Assembly (NCBI RefSeq): GCF_013407835.1
Contig: NZ_JACCBI010000001.1
Coordinates: forward strand, 744,001 to 808,000
DNA length: 64,000 bases
Direction: 5' to 3'
From: Agromyces atrinae
GTDB lineage: Bacteria; Actinomycetota; Actinomycetes; Actinomycetales; Microbacteriaceae
In this document: in pieces, positions 38,485-51,108 of the stretch
Position numbering within the stretch: the first letter of the stretch is position 1
Layout: every line of letters begins with the position of its first letter
Translations under genes and position numbers: made by a program
Notes under the pieces: model-generated
What the model was told of the DNA's origin: nothing
Databases searched by the model: none
The model's input: the letters and a program-made list of their open reading frames with translations, nothing else

Positions 38485-38513
38485 GGTGTCCCCGGACGGC
38501 GTCCAGGGACACC
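38485..38513 (-). terminator. Hairpin terminator after sodA
   Basis: Outer stem GGTGTCCC / GGGACACC with an inner GGAC / GTCC stem, 6 nt after the sodA stop and before the gap start. There is no T-run. Confidence 0.65.
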
Positions 38514-38518
38514 ATCCG

Positions 38519-39145
38519 CTAAGACAGTAGCAGCAGGCCGGAGGTCTTCTCGCGAGCGACGGAGAAGCGCTCCTGAACGTTCGCCCAGTCGACGATGTTC
38601 CAGAAGGCCTTGACGTAGTCGGCGCGCACGTTCTTGTAGTCGAGGTAGTAGGCGTGCTCCCAGACGTCGAGCATGAGCAGCGGCACGATGCCGGCGGGGA
38701 AGTTGGCCTGCTGGTCGAAGAACTGCACGATGATGAGGCGTTCGCCGATGGAGTCCCAGGCGAGGACGGCCCAGCCGGAGCCCTGGACGCCGAGCGCCGT
38801 CGCCGTGAAGTGGGCCTGGAACTTGTCGAACGAACCGAAGTGGTCGTCGATCGCCGACTCGAGGTCGCCGGTCGGCTTGTCTCCGCCGTTCGGCGAGAGG
38901 TTCGTCCAGAAGATCGAGTGGTTGACGTGACCGCCGAGATTGAACGCGAGGTCCTTCTCGAGCTTGTTCACGTTGGCGAGGTTGCCCGAGTCGCGAGCTT
39001 CGGCGAGCTGAGCGATCGCCGTGTTCGCGCCGGTCACGTACGCCTGGTGGTGCTTGGAGTGGTGCAACTCCATGATCGTCGCGCTGATACTCGGCTCGAG
39101 CGCCGAGTAGTCGTAGGCGAGGGACGGGAGGGTGTAATCAGCCAT
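38519..39145 (-). CDS. sodA: Superoxide dismutase, Mn type
   Basis: A 208-aa cytosolic Mn/Fe superoxide dismutase. The metal ligands are His28 in MELHHSKHH, the second histidine of [10 protein letters not shown], and Asp and His in DVWEHAYY. The [10 protein letters not shown] block is of the Mn rather than the Fe type. AAGGAG precedes the ATG at 39145; a longer frame has no support. A TAGACT -10 candidate lies at 39211-39206. It separates whiA from gap, which are closer in many relatives. Confidence 0.95.
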   Translation of the reverse strand: MADYTLPSLAYDYSALEPSISATIMELHHSKHHQAYVTGANTAIAQLAEARDSGNLANVNKLEKDLAFNLGGHVNHSIFWTNLSPNGGDKPTGDLESAIDDHFGSFDKFQAHFTATALGVQGSGWAVLAWDSIGERLIIVQFFDQQANFPAGIVPLLMLDVWEHAYYLDYKNVRADYVKAFWNIVDWANVQERFSVAREKTSGLLLLS

Positions 39146-39249
39146 TGCTTTTCTCCTTGTCAAGTGCCGGAGCACATCAGTGCCGTGCTTCGAGCGACTC
39201 TGTCGAGTCTAGTGAAGACAACACATTCGAGCCTGATTGCTTCCCCGCG

Positions 39250-40230
39250 CTACACGTCGTCGAGGTCAGGCGGAAGGTTCGCGTCGGTGCCGGGGACACC
39301 GGTCTCGACGGCCTTCTTGTCGGCCATCGCGAGCAGTCGGCGGATGCGTCCCGCGACGGCGTCCTTCGTCATGGGCGGATCGGCGTGGTGACCGAGCTCG
39401 TCGAGGCTCGACTCGCGGAATCGCAATCGCAGGTCGCCCGCGTAGCGCAGGTGTTCGGGCACGTCGTCGCCGAGGATCTCAAGCGCACGCTCGACCCGCG
39501 CGCACGCCGCGACCGCGGCCTGCGCCGAGCGGCGGAGGTTGGCGTCGTCGAAGTTCACGAGTCGGTTCGCGGTCGCCCGCACCTCGCGGCGCTGACGCAG
39601 CTCTTCCCAGTTCCTGACGGTCGCCGTGGCGCCCATGTGCGCGAGCATCGCGCTGATCGCTTCACCGTCACGGATGACGACACGGTGCACCGCGCGCACT
39701 TCGCGCGCCTTCGCCGAGACGCCCAGGCGGCCCGCCGCACCCACGAGCGCCATCGCCGTCTCGTTGCCGGGGCACGTGATCTCGAGCGCTGCCGAGCGGC
39801 CGGGATCGGTCAGACTCCCCCGCGCCAGGAATGCGCCGCGCCAGATCGCCGCGACGTCCTCGCGCGAACCCGTCGTGAGCTTGTTCGGGAGGCCGCGCAC
39901 GGGGCGACGACGAGCGTCGAGCAGTCCGGTCTGGCGGGCGAGGGTCTCGCCGCCGTCGAGGACACGCACGAGGTACTGCGGCGTGCGACGGAGCCCCGAC
40001 GCCGAGATCACCGAGACGTCGGCACGGATGCCGTAGATCTCGGCGATGTCCCGCGTCACGCGCTTCGCGAGTGCCGGCGAGTCGAGTTCGGCCTCGATCG
40101 CGATGCGATTCGAGATGATGTGCAGTCCTCCGGCGAACCTCAGAATCGTCGCGAGTTCTGCCGCGCGAGCCGTCGTGCGGCCTTCGGCCAGGCGCGCCAG
40201 CTCTTCCTTCACCTCAGCGGTCAGTGCCAC
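39250..40230 (-). CDS. whiA: DNA-binding protein WhiA
   Basis: A 326-aa regulator of cell division and, in Streptomyces, sporulation. It has the N-terminal LAGLIDADG-like fold (about residues 90-230, including [13 protein letters not shown]) and a C-terminal helix-turn-helix with [26 protein letters not shown]. The start is a GTG. It lies 54 nt downstream of rapZ; the yvcK gene usual at this place is absent. Confidence 0.95.
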   Translation of the reverse strand: MALTAEVKEELARLAEGRTTARAAELATILRFAGGLHIISNRIAIEAELDSPALAKRVTRDIAEIYGIRADVSVISASGLRRTPQYLVRVLDGGETLARQTGLLDARRRPVRGLPNKLTTGSREDVAAIWRGAFLARGSLTDPGRSAALEITCPGNETAMALVGAAGRLGVSAKAREVRAVHRVVIRDGEAISAMLAHMGATATVRNWEELRQRREVRATANRLVNFDDANLRRSAQAAVAACARVERALEILGDDVPEHLRYAGDLRLRFRESSLDELGHHADPPMTKDAVAGRIRRLLAMADKKAVETGVPGTDANLPPDLDDV

Positions 40231-40284
40231 TCAATCATCCATTCGTTCTGTCGACGCCCACACGACACTCGGTCGGGGCGACGT

Positions 40285-41202
40285 TCATTCGCGACCGACG
40301 TCGCGATGCTTGATGCTCACGATCGCACCCGGAAGGGCAGCGATCTTGTCCTGGAGCGCACGGGCGACGGCGACCGAGCGGTGCTTCCCGCCCGTGCACC
40401 CGACGGCGATCGTCACGTGACGCTTGTTCTCACGCTGATAGCCGGCGAGCACGGGCTCGAGAGCACGAGCATAGTCGTCGACGAACTCGCGCGCTCCCTG
40501 CTGGCCGAGGACGTAGTCGGAGACCGCGTCGTCGAGCCCCGTCAACGACTTGAGTTCCTCGACCCAGAACGGATTCGGCAGGAACCGCGCGTCGGCGACG
40601 AGGTCGGCGTCGGTGGGCAGTCCGTACTTGAACCCGAACGTCAGGAGCGTGACGCTCACGCCCGCGGTCGACTCGTGGGCGAAGCTCTCGGTCGTGATGG
40701 TCGCGAGCTGGTGGATGTTGAGGTCGGACGTATCGATGACGAGATCGCTCATCTCGCGGATCTCGGCCATCCGCGCGCGTTCGGCGACGATGCCGTCGAG
40801 GATCGTTCCATCGCCCTGGAGCGGGTGGGGGCGACGCACCGACTCGAAGCGACGCACGAGCGCGGCATCCGTCGCGTCGAGGAAGACGACGCGGACGTCG
40901 AATCCGTTGCGCAAGCCCTGAATGATGTCGCGGAGTTCGTAGAAGAAGTCGCGGCCGCGGATGTCGACGATCGCCGCGATGCGCGGAAGCGTCGCTCCCG
41001 CGCGCTCGACGAGCTCGCTCAGCGGTCGGAGCATCTGCGGCGGGAGGTTGTCGACGACGTACCAGCCGAGGTCTTCGAGGGCGTTGCCGACCGTCGAGCG
41101 CCCGGCACCCGACATGCCCGTCACGATGAGCATCTCGCGCTCGTCGGGCGTCGTCTCGCCGTCGTCGTTCGCGGATCCGATCGTCTCGGGTTCGTCCGTC
41201 AT
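40285..41202 (-). CDS. rapZ: RNase adapter / nucleotide-binding protein RapZ
   Basis: A 305-aa P-loop protein of the YvcJ/RapZ family. The nucleotide loop GMSGAGRS is at residues 29-36, and the C-terminal domain has GCTGGKHRSV. RapZ in E. coli targets a small RNA for decay, but its role in actinobacteria is not well defined. I chose the ATG at 41202; a GTG at 41229 is possible. It lies 37 nt after uvrC. Confidence 0.94.
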   Translation of the reverse strand: MTDEPETIGSANDDGETTPDEREMLIVTGMSGAGRSTVGNALEDLGWYVVDNLPPQMLRPLSELVERAGATLPRIAAIVDIRGRDFFYELRDIIQGLRNGFDVRVVFLDATDAALVRRFESVRRPHPLQGDGTILDGIVAERARMAEIREMSDLVIDTSDLNIHQLATITTESFAHESTAGVSVTLLTFGFKYGLPTDADLVADARFLPNPFWVEELKSLTGLDDAVSDYVLGQQGAREFVDDYARALEPVLAGYQRENKRHVTIAVGCTGGKHRSVAVARALQDKIAALPGAIVSIKHRDVGRE

Positions 41203-41239
41203 CGTCTTCGGAGCCCCTTCCGCGTCCACTCCCCCCAGC

Positions 41240-43129
41240 CTATCGAGCCGCGGCGGCGCCGTCGCGCAGATGAGCGTGGATCGCAGTCGCGAGGGCGGGA
41301 CCGACACCGCGGACCTCGGCGATGTCGTCGACGGATGCCTGCTTGAGCCGCGACACCGACCCGAAGTAACGCAGAAGCTCCTTCACGCGTGCCGGGCCGA
41401 GACCGGGGATCTCGGCGAGGATCGTCGAGATGTCGCGCTTCCGCCGTGATCGCTGGTGCACGATCGCGAAACGGTGGGCCTCGTCGCGGATGCGCTGGAA
41501 AAGGAACAGGGCTTCGCTGTTGCGCGGGAAGATCACCGGGTAGTCGGAGTCGGGCAGCCAGATCTCCTCGAGCCGCTTCGCGATGCCGCAGAGGGCGATG
41601 TCGGTCACGCCGGCTTCGGCGAGAGCGCGCGCCGCCGCCGCGACCTGCGGCTGCCCGCCGTCGACGATCAGAAGGTTCGGTCGGTACGCGAATCGCTTGC
41701 GCTGGACGACGACGCCATCGGCATCGGGTTCGGGCTCGGCCTCCTCGTCGATCACCATGCGCGCGAGTCGCCGCGTCATCACCTGATGGATCGAGTCGGT
41801 GTCATCCGTCGACTGGGGAATCGTGAACCGTCGGTACTCGTCCTTCCGCGGAAGACCGTCTTCGAAGACCACCATGGACGCCACGATGTTGGTGCCGCTC
41901 AGGTGAGAGACGTCGAAGCACTCCATCCGGAGCGGCGCCTCGGTCATGCCGAGCGCGCTCTGGATGTCTTCGAGAGCGCGTGACCGGGCGGTGAAGTCGG
42001 CGCTCCTCCGCGTCTTGTAGAGGATGAGCGCGCCCTTGGCGTTCTGCGTCGCGGTCGCGAGGAGCGCGGCCTTCTCGCCGCGCTGAGCGACACGGATGCG
42101 CACCCGGCGTCGCCCCACCCCGCTCAGCCAGTCTTCGAGCGCGGCCGCGTCGTCGGGGAGCTCGGGCACGACGATCTCGGTCGGCGGCGATTCGTCGGTG
42201 CCGTACGCGTTCTGCAGCACCGAGTCGACGAGGTCGCCGAGCGGGACGTCGAGCTCCTTGTCGACGGTCCACGCGCGCACACCGCGGATGCGACCGCCGC
42301 GGACGATGAACTGCTGGACCGCCGCCGCGAGCTCGTCGTGCTCGATGCCGAACAGGTCGATGTCGACCGAGTCGCGCAGCACCACGGCGCTCTTCTCGAA
42401 GAACGCCTGCGCGGCCTGCACCTGATCGCGACGCTTCGCCGCGAGCTCGTACTCCTGGCGCGCGGCGGCCTCGTTCATCTCGCGCGTGAGATCGGTGACG
42501 ATCCGTCGATCCTGGCTCTGCATGAACGAGACGAAGCGGTCGACGACCGCACGGTGCTCGGCGATCGTGACCTTGCCGGAGCACGGCCCGAAGCAGCGAC
42601 CGATCTGGCCGAGGAAGCACGGCTTTCCCGACTGCATCGCCCGCTTGTAGTCGGAGTCCTTGCACGCGCGCATCGGGAAGAGCGCACGCAGCGTGTCGAT
42701 CGTCTCGTGCACCGCCCAGACCTTCGGGTACGGACCGAAGTACCGCGCACCGGGGATGCCGCGTCGACGCGTGACGAGCGCACGGGGCGCTTCATCGGCG
42801 AGGGTGACGGCGAGGTACGGGTAGGACTTGTCGTCCTTGAACTGCACGTTGAACGGCGGGTCGAACTCGTTGATCCAGGTGAACTCGAGTTGGAGTGCCT
42901 CGACCTCGGTGCCGACCACCGTCCACTCGACGCTCGACGCCGTCGTGACCATGCGTCGGGTGCGCTCGTGCAGGGTGCGGAGCGGTGCGAAGTAGTTGCT
43001 GAGCCGGGCCCGGAGGTTCTTCGCCTTGCCGACGTAGAGCACCCGGCCGCCGTCGTCACGGAACCGGTAGACGCCCGGAGTCGTCGGAATCTCACCGGCC
43101 TTCGGCCGGTAGCTCACCGTCTGCGACAT
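41240..43129 (-). CDS. uvrC: Excinuclease ABC subunit C
   Basis: A 629-aa nuclease that makes the two cuts in nucleotide-excision repair. It has an N-terminal GIY-YIG nuclease domain (about residues 15-95; TTPGVYRF and LYVGKAKNL), a UVR coiled coil near residue 205, an RNase H-like nuclease domain ([10 protein letters not shown]) and a C-terminal helix-hairpin-helix pair ([14 protein letters not shown]). It follows uvrA by 16 nt, so uvrA and uvrC are probably co-transcribed. Confidence 0.97.
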   Translation of the reverse strand: MSQTVSYRPKAGEIPTTPGVYRFRDDGGRVLYVGKAKNLRARLSNYFAPLRTLHERTRRMVTTASSVEWTVVGTEVEALQLEFTWINEFDPPFNVQFKDDKSYPYLAVTLADEAPRALVTRRRGIPGARYFGPYPKVWAVHETIDTLRALFPMRACKDSDYKRAMQSGKPCFLGQIGRCFGPCSGKVTIAEHRAVVDRFVSFMQSQDRRIVTDLTREMNEAAARQEYELAAKRRDQVQAAQAFFEKSAVVLRDSVDIDLFGIEHDELAAAVQQFIVRGGRIRGVRAWTVDKELDVPLGDLVDSVLQNAYGTDESPPTEIVVPELPDDAAALEDWLSGVGRRRVRIRVAQRGEKAALLATATQNAKGALILYKTRRSADFTARSRALEDIQSALGMTEAPLRMECFDVSHLSGTNIVASMVVFEDGLPRKDEYRRFTIPQSTDDTDSIHQVMTRRLARMVIDEEAEPEPDADGVVVQRKRFAYRPNLLIVDGGQPQVAAAARALAEAGVTDIALCGIAKRLEEIWLPDSDYPVIFPRNSEALFLFQRIRDEAHRFAIVHQRSRRKRDISTILAEIPGLGPARVKELLRYFGSVSRLKQASVDDIAEVRGVGPALATAIHAHLRDGAAAAR

Positions 43130-43145
43130 GTGCCGACCCGTGACC

Positions 43146-46040
<2,895 letters not shown>

Positions 46041-46046
46041 TCTGAG

Positions 46047-46052
46047 AGTCTA
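46047..46052 (-). promoter_or_regulatory. -10 element of uvrA, probably leaderless
   Basis: TAGACT on the minus strand, 6 nt before the GTG at 46040. The same hexamer lies 7 nt before uvrB. Confidence 0.5.
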
Positions 46053-46118
46053 TGCAGCACCTCTGACACTCTCCCCCGAACGCCTCTGCTGAGAGCGAAC
46101 GATCAGCGCTCCGGACGC

Positions 46119-48185
46119 CTAACCGAGGTGTCCGGCCTTCTCCATCTGCCGCAGCTCGCGCTTCAGGTCGCCGAGTTCGTCGCGCAGTCGCGCCGCGAGT
46201 TCGAACTTCAACTCACCCGCCGCTTCGAGCATCTGCTGGTTGAGATCGGCGATGAGCGACTCGAGCTCGTTCGCACCGGCCGCCGCGATCCCCTCGCGCC
46301 GGAGGTTCGGAACAGGAGACTTCTTCCGCGACTCACGATCGGCGAGGAGCGCGGCGGTATCGGCCTCTTCTCGGGCGAGGACATCGGTGATGTCGGCGAT
46401 GCGCTTCCGCAACGGCGTCGGATCGATACCGTTGATGGTGTTGTACTCGACCTGCTTCTCACGGCGACGCGTCGTCTCCTCGATCGCCCGACTCATCGAA
46501 TCGGTCATCACATCGGCGTACATGTGGACCTCGCCGGAGACGTTACGGGCGGCGCGACCGATCGTCTGGATGAGCGACGTCGACGAACGGAGGAAGCCCT
46601 CCTTGTCGGCGTCGAGGATCGCGACGAGCGACACCTCGGGAAGGTCGAGTCCCTCGCGCAGGAGGTTGATGCCGACGAGGACGTCGTAGATGCCGGCGCG
46701 GAGCTCGGTCAGGAGTTCGACGCGGCGGAGGGTGTCGACGTCGGAGTGCAGGTAGCGCACCCTCACACCCGCCTCGGTGAGGAAGTCGGTGAGTTCCTCG
46801 GCCATGCGCTTCGTGAGCGTCGTCACGAGCACGCGTTCGTTGCGATCGACGCGCAGTCGGATCTGTTCGAGCAGGTCGTCGATCTGCCCCTTGCTCGGCT
46901 TGACGACGATCTGCGGGTCGACGAGGCCCGTCGGGCGGATGATCTGCTCGACGACGCCGTCGGCGATCCCCATCTCGTACTTGCCGGGCGTTGCCGACAG
47001 GTAGACGGTCTGACCGACGCGCGCCTTGAACTCGTCCCACTTGAGCGGGCGGTTGTCGAGCGCGCTCGGCAGGCGGAAGCCGTGCTCGACCAGGGTGCGC
47101 TTGCGCGACGAGTCGCCCTCGTACATCGCCCCGATCTGGGGAACGGTGACATGGGACTCGTCGATGACGACGAGGAAGTCGTCGGCGAAATAGTCGAGCA
47201 GGCAGTGCGGCGCCTCACCGGGAGCCCGCGCGTCGATGTGCCGGGAGTAGTTCTCGATACCGGAGCAGAAGCCGATCTGCTCCATCATCTCGAGGTCGAA
47301 CGTCGTCCGCATGCGGAGGCGCTGGGCCTCGAGGAGCTTGCCATCGCGTTCGAGCTCGGCGAGGCGCTCCTCGAGCTCGGTTCGGATGGTGCCGATCGCT
47401 CGCTGCATGACCTCGGTGCTCGCGACGTAGTGCGAACCCGGGAAGACGGGAATGGCGTCGAGTTTCTGCACGATGTCGCCGGTCAGCGGGTGAAGCGTGT
47501 ACAGCGCCTCGATCTCGTCGCCGAACATCTCGATGCGAATGGCGAGCTCTTCGTAGACGGGGATGATCTCGATGGTGTCTCCGCGTACGCGGAAGGTGCC
47601 TCGCGAGAAGTCGACGTCGTTGCGCTGGTACTGCATCGACACGAACTTACGGATGAGCCAATCACGATCGACGCGCTGCCCCACCTGCAGGGGCATCATC
47701 GCCCCGAGATACTCTTCCGGCGTACCGAGGCCGTAGATGCACGAGACCGTCGAGACGACGACGACGTCGCGACGGCTGAGCAGCGAGTTCGTCGTCGAGT
47801 GGCGGAGCCGCTCGACCTCTGAGTTGATCGACGAGTCCTTCTCGATGAACGTATCGGTCTGAGGCACGTACGCCTCGGGCTGGTAGTAGTCGTAGTACGA
47901 GACGAAGTACTCGACGGCGTTGTTCGGCAGTAACTCGCGGAACTCGTTGGCCAGCTGGGCCGCGAGCGTCTTGTTGTGCGCGAGCACGAGGGTCGGCCGT
48001 TGCACCTGTTCGATGAGCCAGGCCGTCGTCGCCGACTTACCCGTTCCCGTCGCGCCGAGGAGGACGACATCGGTCTCGCCCGCATTGATGCGTGCGGCCA
48101 GGTCGGCGATGGCCGTGGGCTGGTCACCGCTCGGGGTGTACTCGCTGACGACTTCGAAGGGTCGCACCGATCGCGTGGCTTGCAT
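46119..48185 (-). CDS. uvrB: Excinuclease ABC subunit B
   Basis: A 688-aa helicase-like subunit that loads UvrC at damage. The Walker A segment GATGTGKS is near residue 48, the beta-hairpin [12 protein letters not shown] is intact, DESH is the helicase motif II, and a UVR domain closes the C-terminus. I chose the ATG at 48185, which has TAGACT 7 nt upstream. A start ten codons earlier (48215) would place that hexamer inside the gene. Confidence 0.97.
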   Translation of the reverse strand: MQATRSVRPFEVVSEYTPSGDQPTAIADLAARINAGETDVVLLGATGTGKSATTAWLIEQVQRPTLVLAHNKTLAAQLANEFRELLPNNAVEYFVSYYDYYQPEAYVPQTDTFIEKDSSINSEVERLRHSTTNSLLSRRDVVVVSTVSCIYGLGTPEEYLGAMMPLQVGQRVDRDWLIRKFVSMQYQRNDVDFSRGTFRVRGDTIEIIPVYEELAIRIEMFGDEIEALYTLHPLTGDIVQKLDAIPVFPGSHYVASTEVMQRAIGTIRTELEERLAELERDGKLLEAQRLRMRTTFDLEMMEQIGFCSGIENYSRHIDARAPGEAPHCLLDYFADDFLVVIDESHVTVPQIGAMYEGDSSRKRTLVEHGFRLPSALDNRPLKWDEFKARVGQTVYLSATPGKYEMGIADGVVEQIIRPTGLVDPQIVVKPSKGQIDDLLEQIRLRVDRNERVLVTTLTKRMAEELTDFLTEAGVRVRYLHSDVDTLRRVELLTELRAGIYDVLVGINLLREGLDLPEVSLVAILDADKEGFLRSSTSLIQTIGRAARNVSGEVHMYADVMTDSMSRAIEETTRRREKQVEYNTINGIDPTPLRKRIADITDVLAREEADTAALLADRESRKKSPVPNLRREGIAAAGANELESLIADLNQQMLEAAGELKFELAARLRDELGDLKRELRQMEKAGHLG

Positions 48186-48192
48186 GGGGTTC

Positions 48193-48198
48193 AGTCTA
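48193..48198 (-). promoter_or_regulatory. -10 element of uvrB, probably leaderless
   Basis: TAGACT on the minus strand, 7 nt before the ATG at 48185, with no ribosome site between. Confidence 0.5.
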
Positions 48199-48252
48199 GA
48201 TTCGACCTCTGACATGCCCGCCGGCGTTCACCGTCGGCGTAGCGGCGGCGCC

Positions 48253-48867
48253 TCAGCGCGCCGCGATCTCCTCACGCACACGACCCCAGACGGCGTCGAC
48301 CTGGCTCATGGTCTTCGCGATCGAACCGCTCGTATCGATGACGACGTCGGCGATCGCACGCCGCTCCTCGTCGGTGGCTTGCGATTCGACCCGGGCATCG
48401 GCGTGGACGGGATCGAGACCGCGCTCGTCGACGAGCCGTGCGATGCGCGTCTTCTTCGGAGCCTCCGTGACGATGACGAGGTCGAACGGTTCGTCCGCCC
48501 GCCCCGACTCGACGAGGAGCGGGATGTCGTGGACGATGATCGCCGCGGGGTTCGCTGCGACGGCCTCGGCCCGAAGCCTCGCGCCGAGCTCCTTGACGGC
48601 CGGGTGCACGATCGCATTCAGCGTCCGACGCGCCTCGTCGTCGTGGAAGATACGCGCACCGAGCGCTTCTCGGTCGAGCGTTCCGTCCGGGCGCAGCACC
48701 TCGGGACCGAATGCCTCGCGAATTGCGGCGAGTCCCGGCGTGCCCGGCTCGACCACGCGCCGGGCGAGAACGTCCGAATCGATCAAGACCGCACCGTGCT
48801 CGACGAGACGACGGGCGACCGTCGACTTTCCCGAGGCGATTCCGCCGGTCAGCGCGATGACGTACAT
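48253..48867 (-). CDS. coaE: Dephospho-CoA kinase
   Basis: A 204-aa kinase for the last step of coenzyme A synthesis. The P-loop GGIASGKS is at residues 8-15, and the DSDVLARRVVEPG motif and the lid region are complete. The ATG at 48867 has TAGAGT 7 nt upstream. It lies between rpsA and uvrB on the same strand, the usual actinobacterial order, but here a DUF4126 gene on the other strand interrupts rpsA-coaE. Confidence 0.95.
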   Translation of the reverse strand: MYVIALTGGIASGKSTVARRLVEHGAVLIDSDVLARRVVEPGTPGLAAIREAFGPEVLRPDGTLDREALGARIFHDDEARRTLNAIVHPAVKELGARLRAEAVAANPAAIIVHDIPLLVESGRADEPFDLVIVTEAPKKTRIARLVDERGLDPVHADARVESQATDEERRAIADVVIDTSGSIAKTMSQVDAVWGRVREEIAAR

Positions 48868-48874
48868 GTCGCTC

Positions 48875-48880
48875 ACTCTA
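48875..48880 (-). promoter_or_regulatory. -10 element of coaE, probably leaderless
   Basis: TAGAGT on the minus strand, 7 nt before the ATG at 48867. Confidence 0.45.
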
Positions 48881-48928
48881 TCCGTGCGAGACTCGAAGCG
48901 ACCGGAACCCCCACGAAGGAGGCGCCAC

Positions 48929-49555
48929 GTGCTCGAGATTCTGACGGGAACAGGGCTCGCTTTCGCGGCCGGACTCAACGCCTGGATCCCGCTCCTGCTC
49001 ATCGGGGCGCTCGATCGGTTCACGGGGCTCATCGAGCTCCCGGCGGGGTGGGCGTGGCTGTCGAACGAGTGGGTGCTCGTCATCCTCGCCGCGCTCCTCG
49101 TGATCGAGTTCGTCGCCGACAAGGTGCCCGGCGTCGATTCCGTCAACGACGTCATCCAGACCGTCATCCGGCCCACCTCGGGTGGACTCGCGTTCGGCTC
49201 GGGTTCCGCCTCGACGACCGTCGCGGTCACCGACCCCGCGGCGTTCTTCTCGTCGAACCAGTGGGTGCCCGTCGTCGCGGGGATCGTCATCGCCCTGCTC
49301 GTGCACCTCGCGAAGTCGTCGATCCGGCCCCTCATCACCGCGACGACGGCCGGTCTCGGCGGACCGGTGGCGAGCGTCGTCGAAGACCTCGGCAGCATCG
49401 CGATGTCGCTGTTCGCGATCATCCTCCCCGTGCTCGTGATCATCGGCATCGCGGGCAGCATCGTCGGCGTCATCCTGATCGCCCGTCGCCTGCTCCGGAA
49501 ACGCAGAAGGCCGAGCCCCGAGGGGCCCGGCCTTCCGGTGTCGACGAGCGACTAG
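48929..49555 (+). CDS. DUF4126 membrane protein
   Basis: A 208-aa protein with about five hydrophobic segments and the DUF4126-type pattern (TGLAFAAGLNAWIPLLLIG, FVADKVPGVDSVND, and SSIRPLITATTAGLGGPVASVVED). Its function is unknown. The start is a GTG with GAAGGAGG 6 nt upstream. The last 16 codons form a strong hairpin, so the C-terminal tail (about SPEGPGLPVSTSD) may simply be a translated terminator. The stop overlaps that of rpsA on the other strand within CTAG. Confidence 0.82.
   Translation: MLEILTGTGLAFAAGLNAWIPLLLIGALDRFTGLIELPAGWAWLSNEWVLVILAALLVIEFVADKVPGVDSVNDVIQTVIRPTSGGLAFGSGSASTTVAVTDPAAFFSSNQWVPVVAGIVIALLVHLAKSSIRPLITATTAGLGGPVASVVEDLGSIAMSLFAIILPVLVIIGIAGSIVGVILIARRLLRKRRRPSPEGPGLPVSTSD
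49507..49534. terminator. Hairpin terminator inside the end of the DUF4126 gene
   Basis: A 13-base stem with one mismatch (AAGGCCGAGCCCC at 49507-49519; GGGGCCCGGCCTT at 49522-49534). It lies within coding sequence, between convergent DUF4126 and rpsA. Confidence 0.6.
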
Positions 49556-51000
49556 TTGTTGCTGGAGAGCTTCTCGCGCAGAGCGGCGAGCGACTCGTCG
49601 TCGGCGAGCGTGCCGGCTCCGGCGCTCTCGCTCGTGAACGAGCTGGAGCCCGCGAACGAGTCGTCAGCGGCTGCAGCGAGCGAAGCCGAAGCGACCTGCT
49701 TCTTGTGCGACTCCCAACGAGCCTGGGCGGCAGCGTAGTCCTGCTCCCACTTCTCGCGCTGGGCGTCGAAGCCCTCGCGCCACTCGTTGGTCTCGGGGTC
49801 GAAGCCCTCAGGGTACTTGTAGTTGCCCTGCTCGTCGTACTCGGTCAGCATGCCGTAGAGCGCCGGGTCGAACTCGGTGCCCTCGGGGTCGACACCCTCG
49901 TTGGCCTGCTTGAGCGAGAGCGAGATGCGGCGACGCTCGAGGTCGATGTCGATGACCTTCACGAACACTTCCTCGCCCACCGAGACGACCTGCTCGGCCA
50001 GCTCGACGTGCTTGCCCGAGAGCTCCGAGATGTGCACGAGGCCCTCGATGCCGTCGGCGACGCGAACGAACGCGCCGAACGGGACGAGCTTCGTGACCTT
50101 ACCCGGTGCGACCTGTCCGATCGCGTGCGTGCGGGCGAAGACCTGCCAGGGGTCTTCCTGCGTGGCCTTGAGCGAGAGCGAGACGCGCTCGCGGTCGAGC
50201 TCGACGGAGAGAACCTCGACGGTGACCTCCTGGCCGACCTCGACGACCTCGCTGGCGTGCTCGATGTGCTTCCACGAGAGCTCGGAGACGTGAACGAGGC
50301 CGTCCACTCCACCGAGGTCGACGAACGCACCGAAGTTGACGATCGACGAGATGACACCCTTGCGGATCTGGCCCGGGTGCAGGTTCGCGAGGAACGTCGA
50401 ACGCGACTCGGACTGAGTCTGCTCGAGGAGCGCACGGCGCGAGAGCACGACGTTGTTGCGGTTCTTGTCGAGCTCGAGGATCTTCGCCTCGATCTCCTGG
50501 CCGAGGTACGGCGTGAGGTCGCGAACGCGGCGGAGCTCGATGAGCGAAGCCGGGAGGAAGCCGCGGAGGCCGATGTCGACGATCAGACCGCCCTTGACGA
50601 CCTCGATGACCGAACCGGTCACGACGCCATCGGCTTCCTTGATCTTCTCGACGTCGCCCCACGCACGCTCGTACTGAGCGCGCTTCTTCGACAGGATGAG
50701 TCGGCCTTCCTTGTCCTCCTTCTGGAGAACGAGGGCCTCGACGGAGTCGCCGACGTTGACGACCTCGCTGGGGTCGACGTCGTGCTTGATGGAAAGCTCG
50801 CGGGAGGGGATAACACCCTCGGTCTTGTAGCCGACGTCGAGGAGGACCTCGTCGCGGTCGATCTTCACGACGGTGCCCTCGATGAGGTCTCCGTCGTTGA
50901 AGAACTTCAGAGTCTTTTCGACCGCGGCAAGGAAGTCTTCAGCAGAGCCGATGTCGTTGATCGCGACCTGCTTGGGTGCCTTGGTCGTTACGGTTGTCAT
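49552..51000 (-). CDS. rpsA: 30S ribosomal protein S1
   Basis: A 482-aa RNA-binding protein that helps mRNAs bind the 30S subunit. Four S1 domains are visible at about residues 37-105, 122-190, 207-275 and 292-361; the last two contain VSSIVNFGAFVDLGGVDGLVH-like repeats. The C-terminal tail is acidic and low in complexity. The ATG at 51000 has TGGAG 9 nt upstream. The leader is structured. Confidence 0.96.
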   Translation of the reverse strand: MTTVTTKAPKQVAINDIGSAEDFLAAVEKTLKFFNDGDLIEGTVVKIDRDEVLLDVGYKTEGVIPSRELSIKHDVDPSEVVNVGDSVEALVLQKEDKEGRLILSKKRAQYERAWGDVEKIKEADGVVTGSVIEVVKGGLIVDIGLRGFLPASLIELRRVRDLTPYLGQEIEAKILELDKNRNNVVLSRRALLEQTQSESRSTFLANLHPGQIRKGVISSIVNFGAFVDLGGVDGLVHVSELSWKHIEHASEVVEVGQEVTVEVLSVELDRERVSLSLKATQEDPWQVFARTHAIGQVAPGKVTKLVPFGAFVRVADGIEGLVHISELSGKHVELAEQVVSVGEEVFVKVIDIDLERRRISLSLKQANEGVDPEGTEFDPALYGMLTEYDEQGNYKYPEGFDPETNEWREGFDAQREKWEQDYAAAQARWESHKKQVASASLAAAADDSFAGSSSFTSESAGAGTLADDESLAALREKLSSNN

Positions 51001-51032
51001 TGAGTAAATACTCCAGTATGGACATTTTCGGG

Positions 51033-51072
51033 CCTCGCGCGGCGGTGGTGATGAGTGATTGTCCGCGAGAGG
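51033..51072 (-). promoter_or_regulatory. Hairpin in the rpsA leader
   Basis: CCTCGCGCGG (51033-51042) can pair with CCGCGAGAGG (51063-51072), nine of ten pairs. A second small inverted repeat, GTCAC-AAAA-GTGAC, is at 51087-51100. A TAGGAT candidate -10 is at 51111-51106. Confidence 0.35.
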
Positions 51073-51108
51073 CATGCGGATAGGACGTCACAAAAGTGAC
51101 TCTCAATC

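Noticed and set aside
46041..46118. SOS (LexA) box upstream of uvrA
   Set aside because: The gap has purine and pyrimidine repeats, but nothing close to the actinobacterial CGAAC-N4-GTTCG pattern.
47920..51003. Plus-strand frame of about 1,027 codons opposite uvrB, coaE and rpsA
   Set aside because: It spans three well-supported minus-strand genes and has no domain; a composition artefact.
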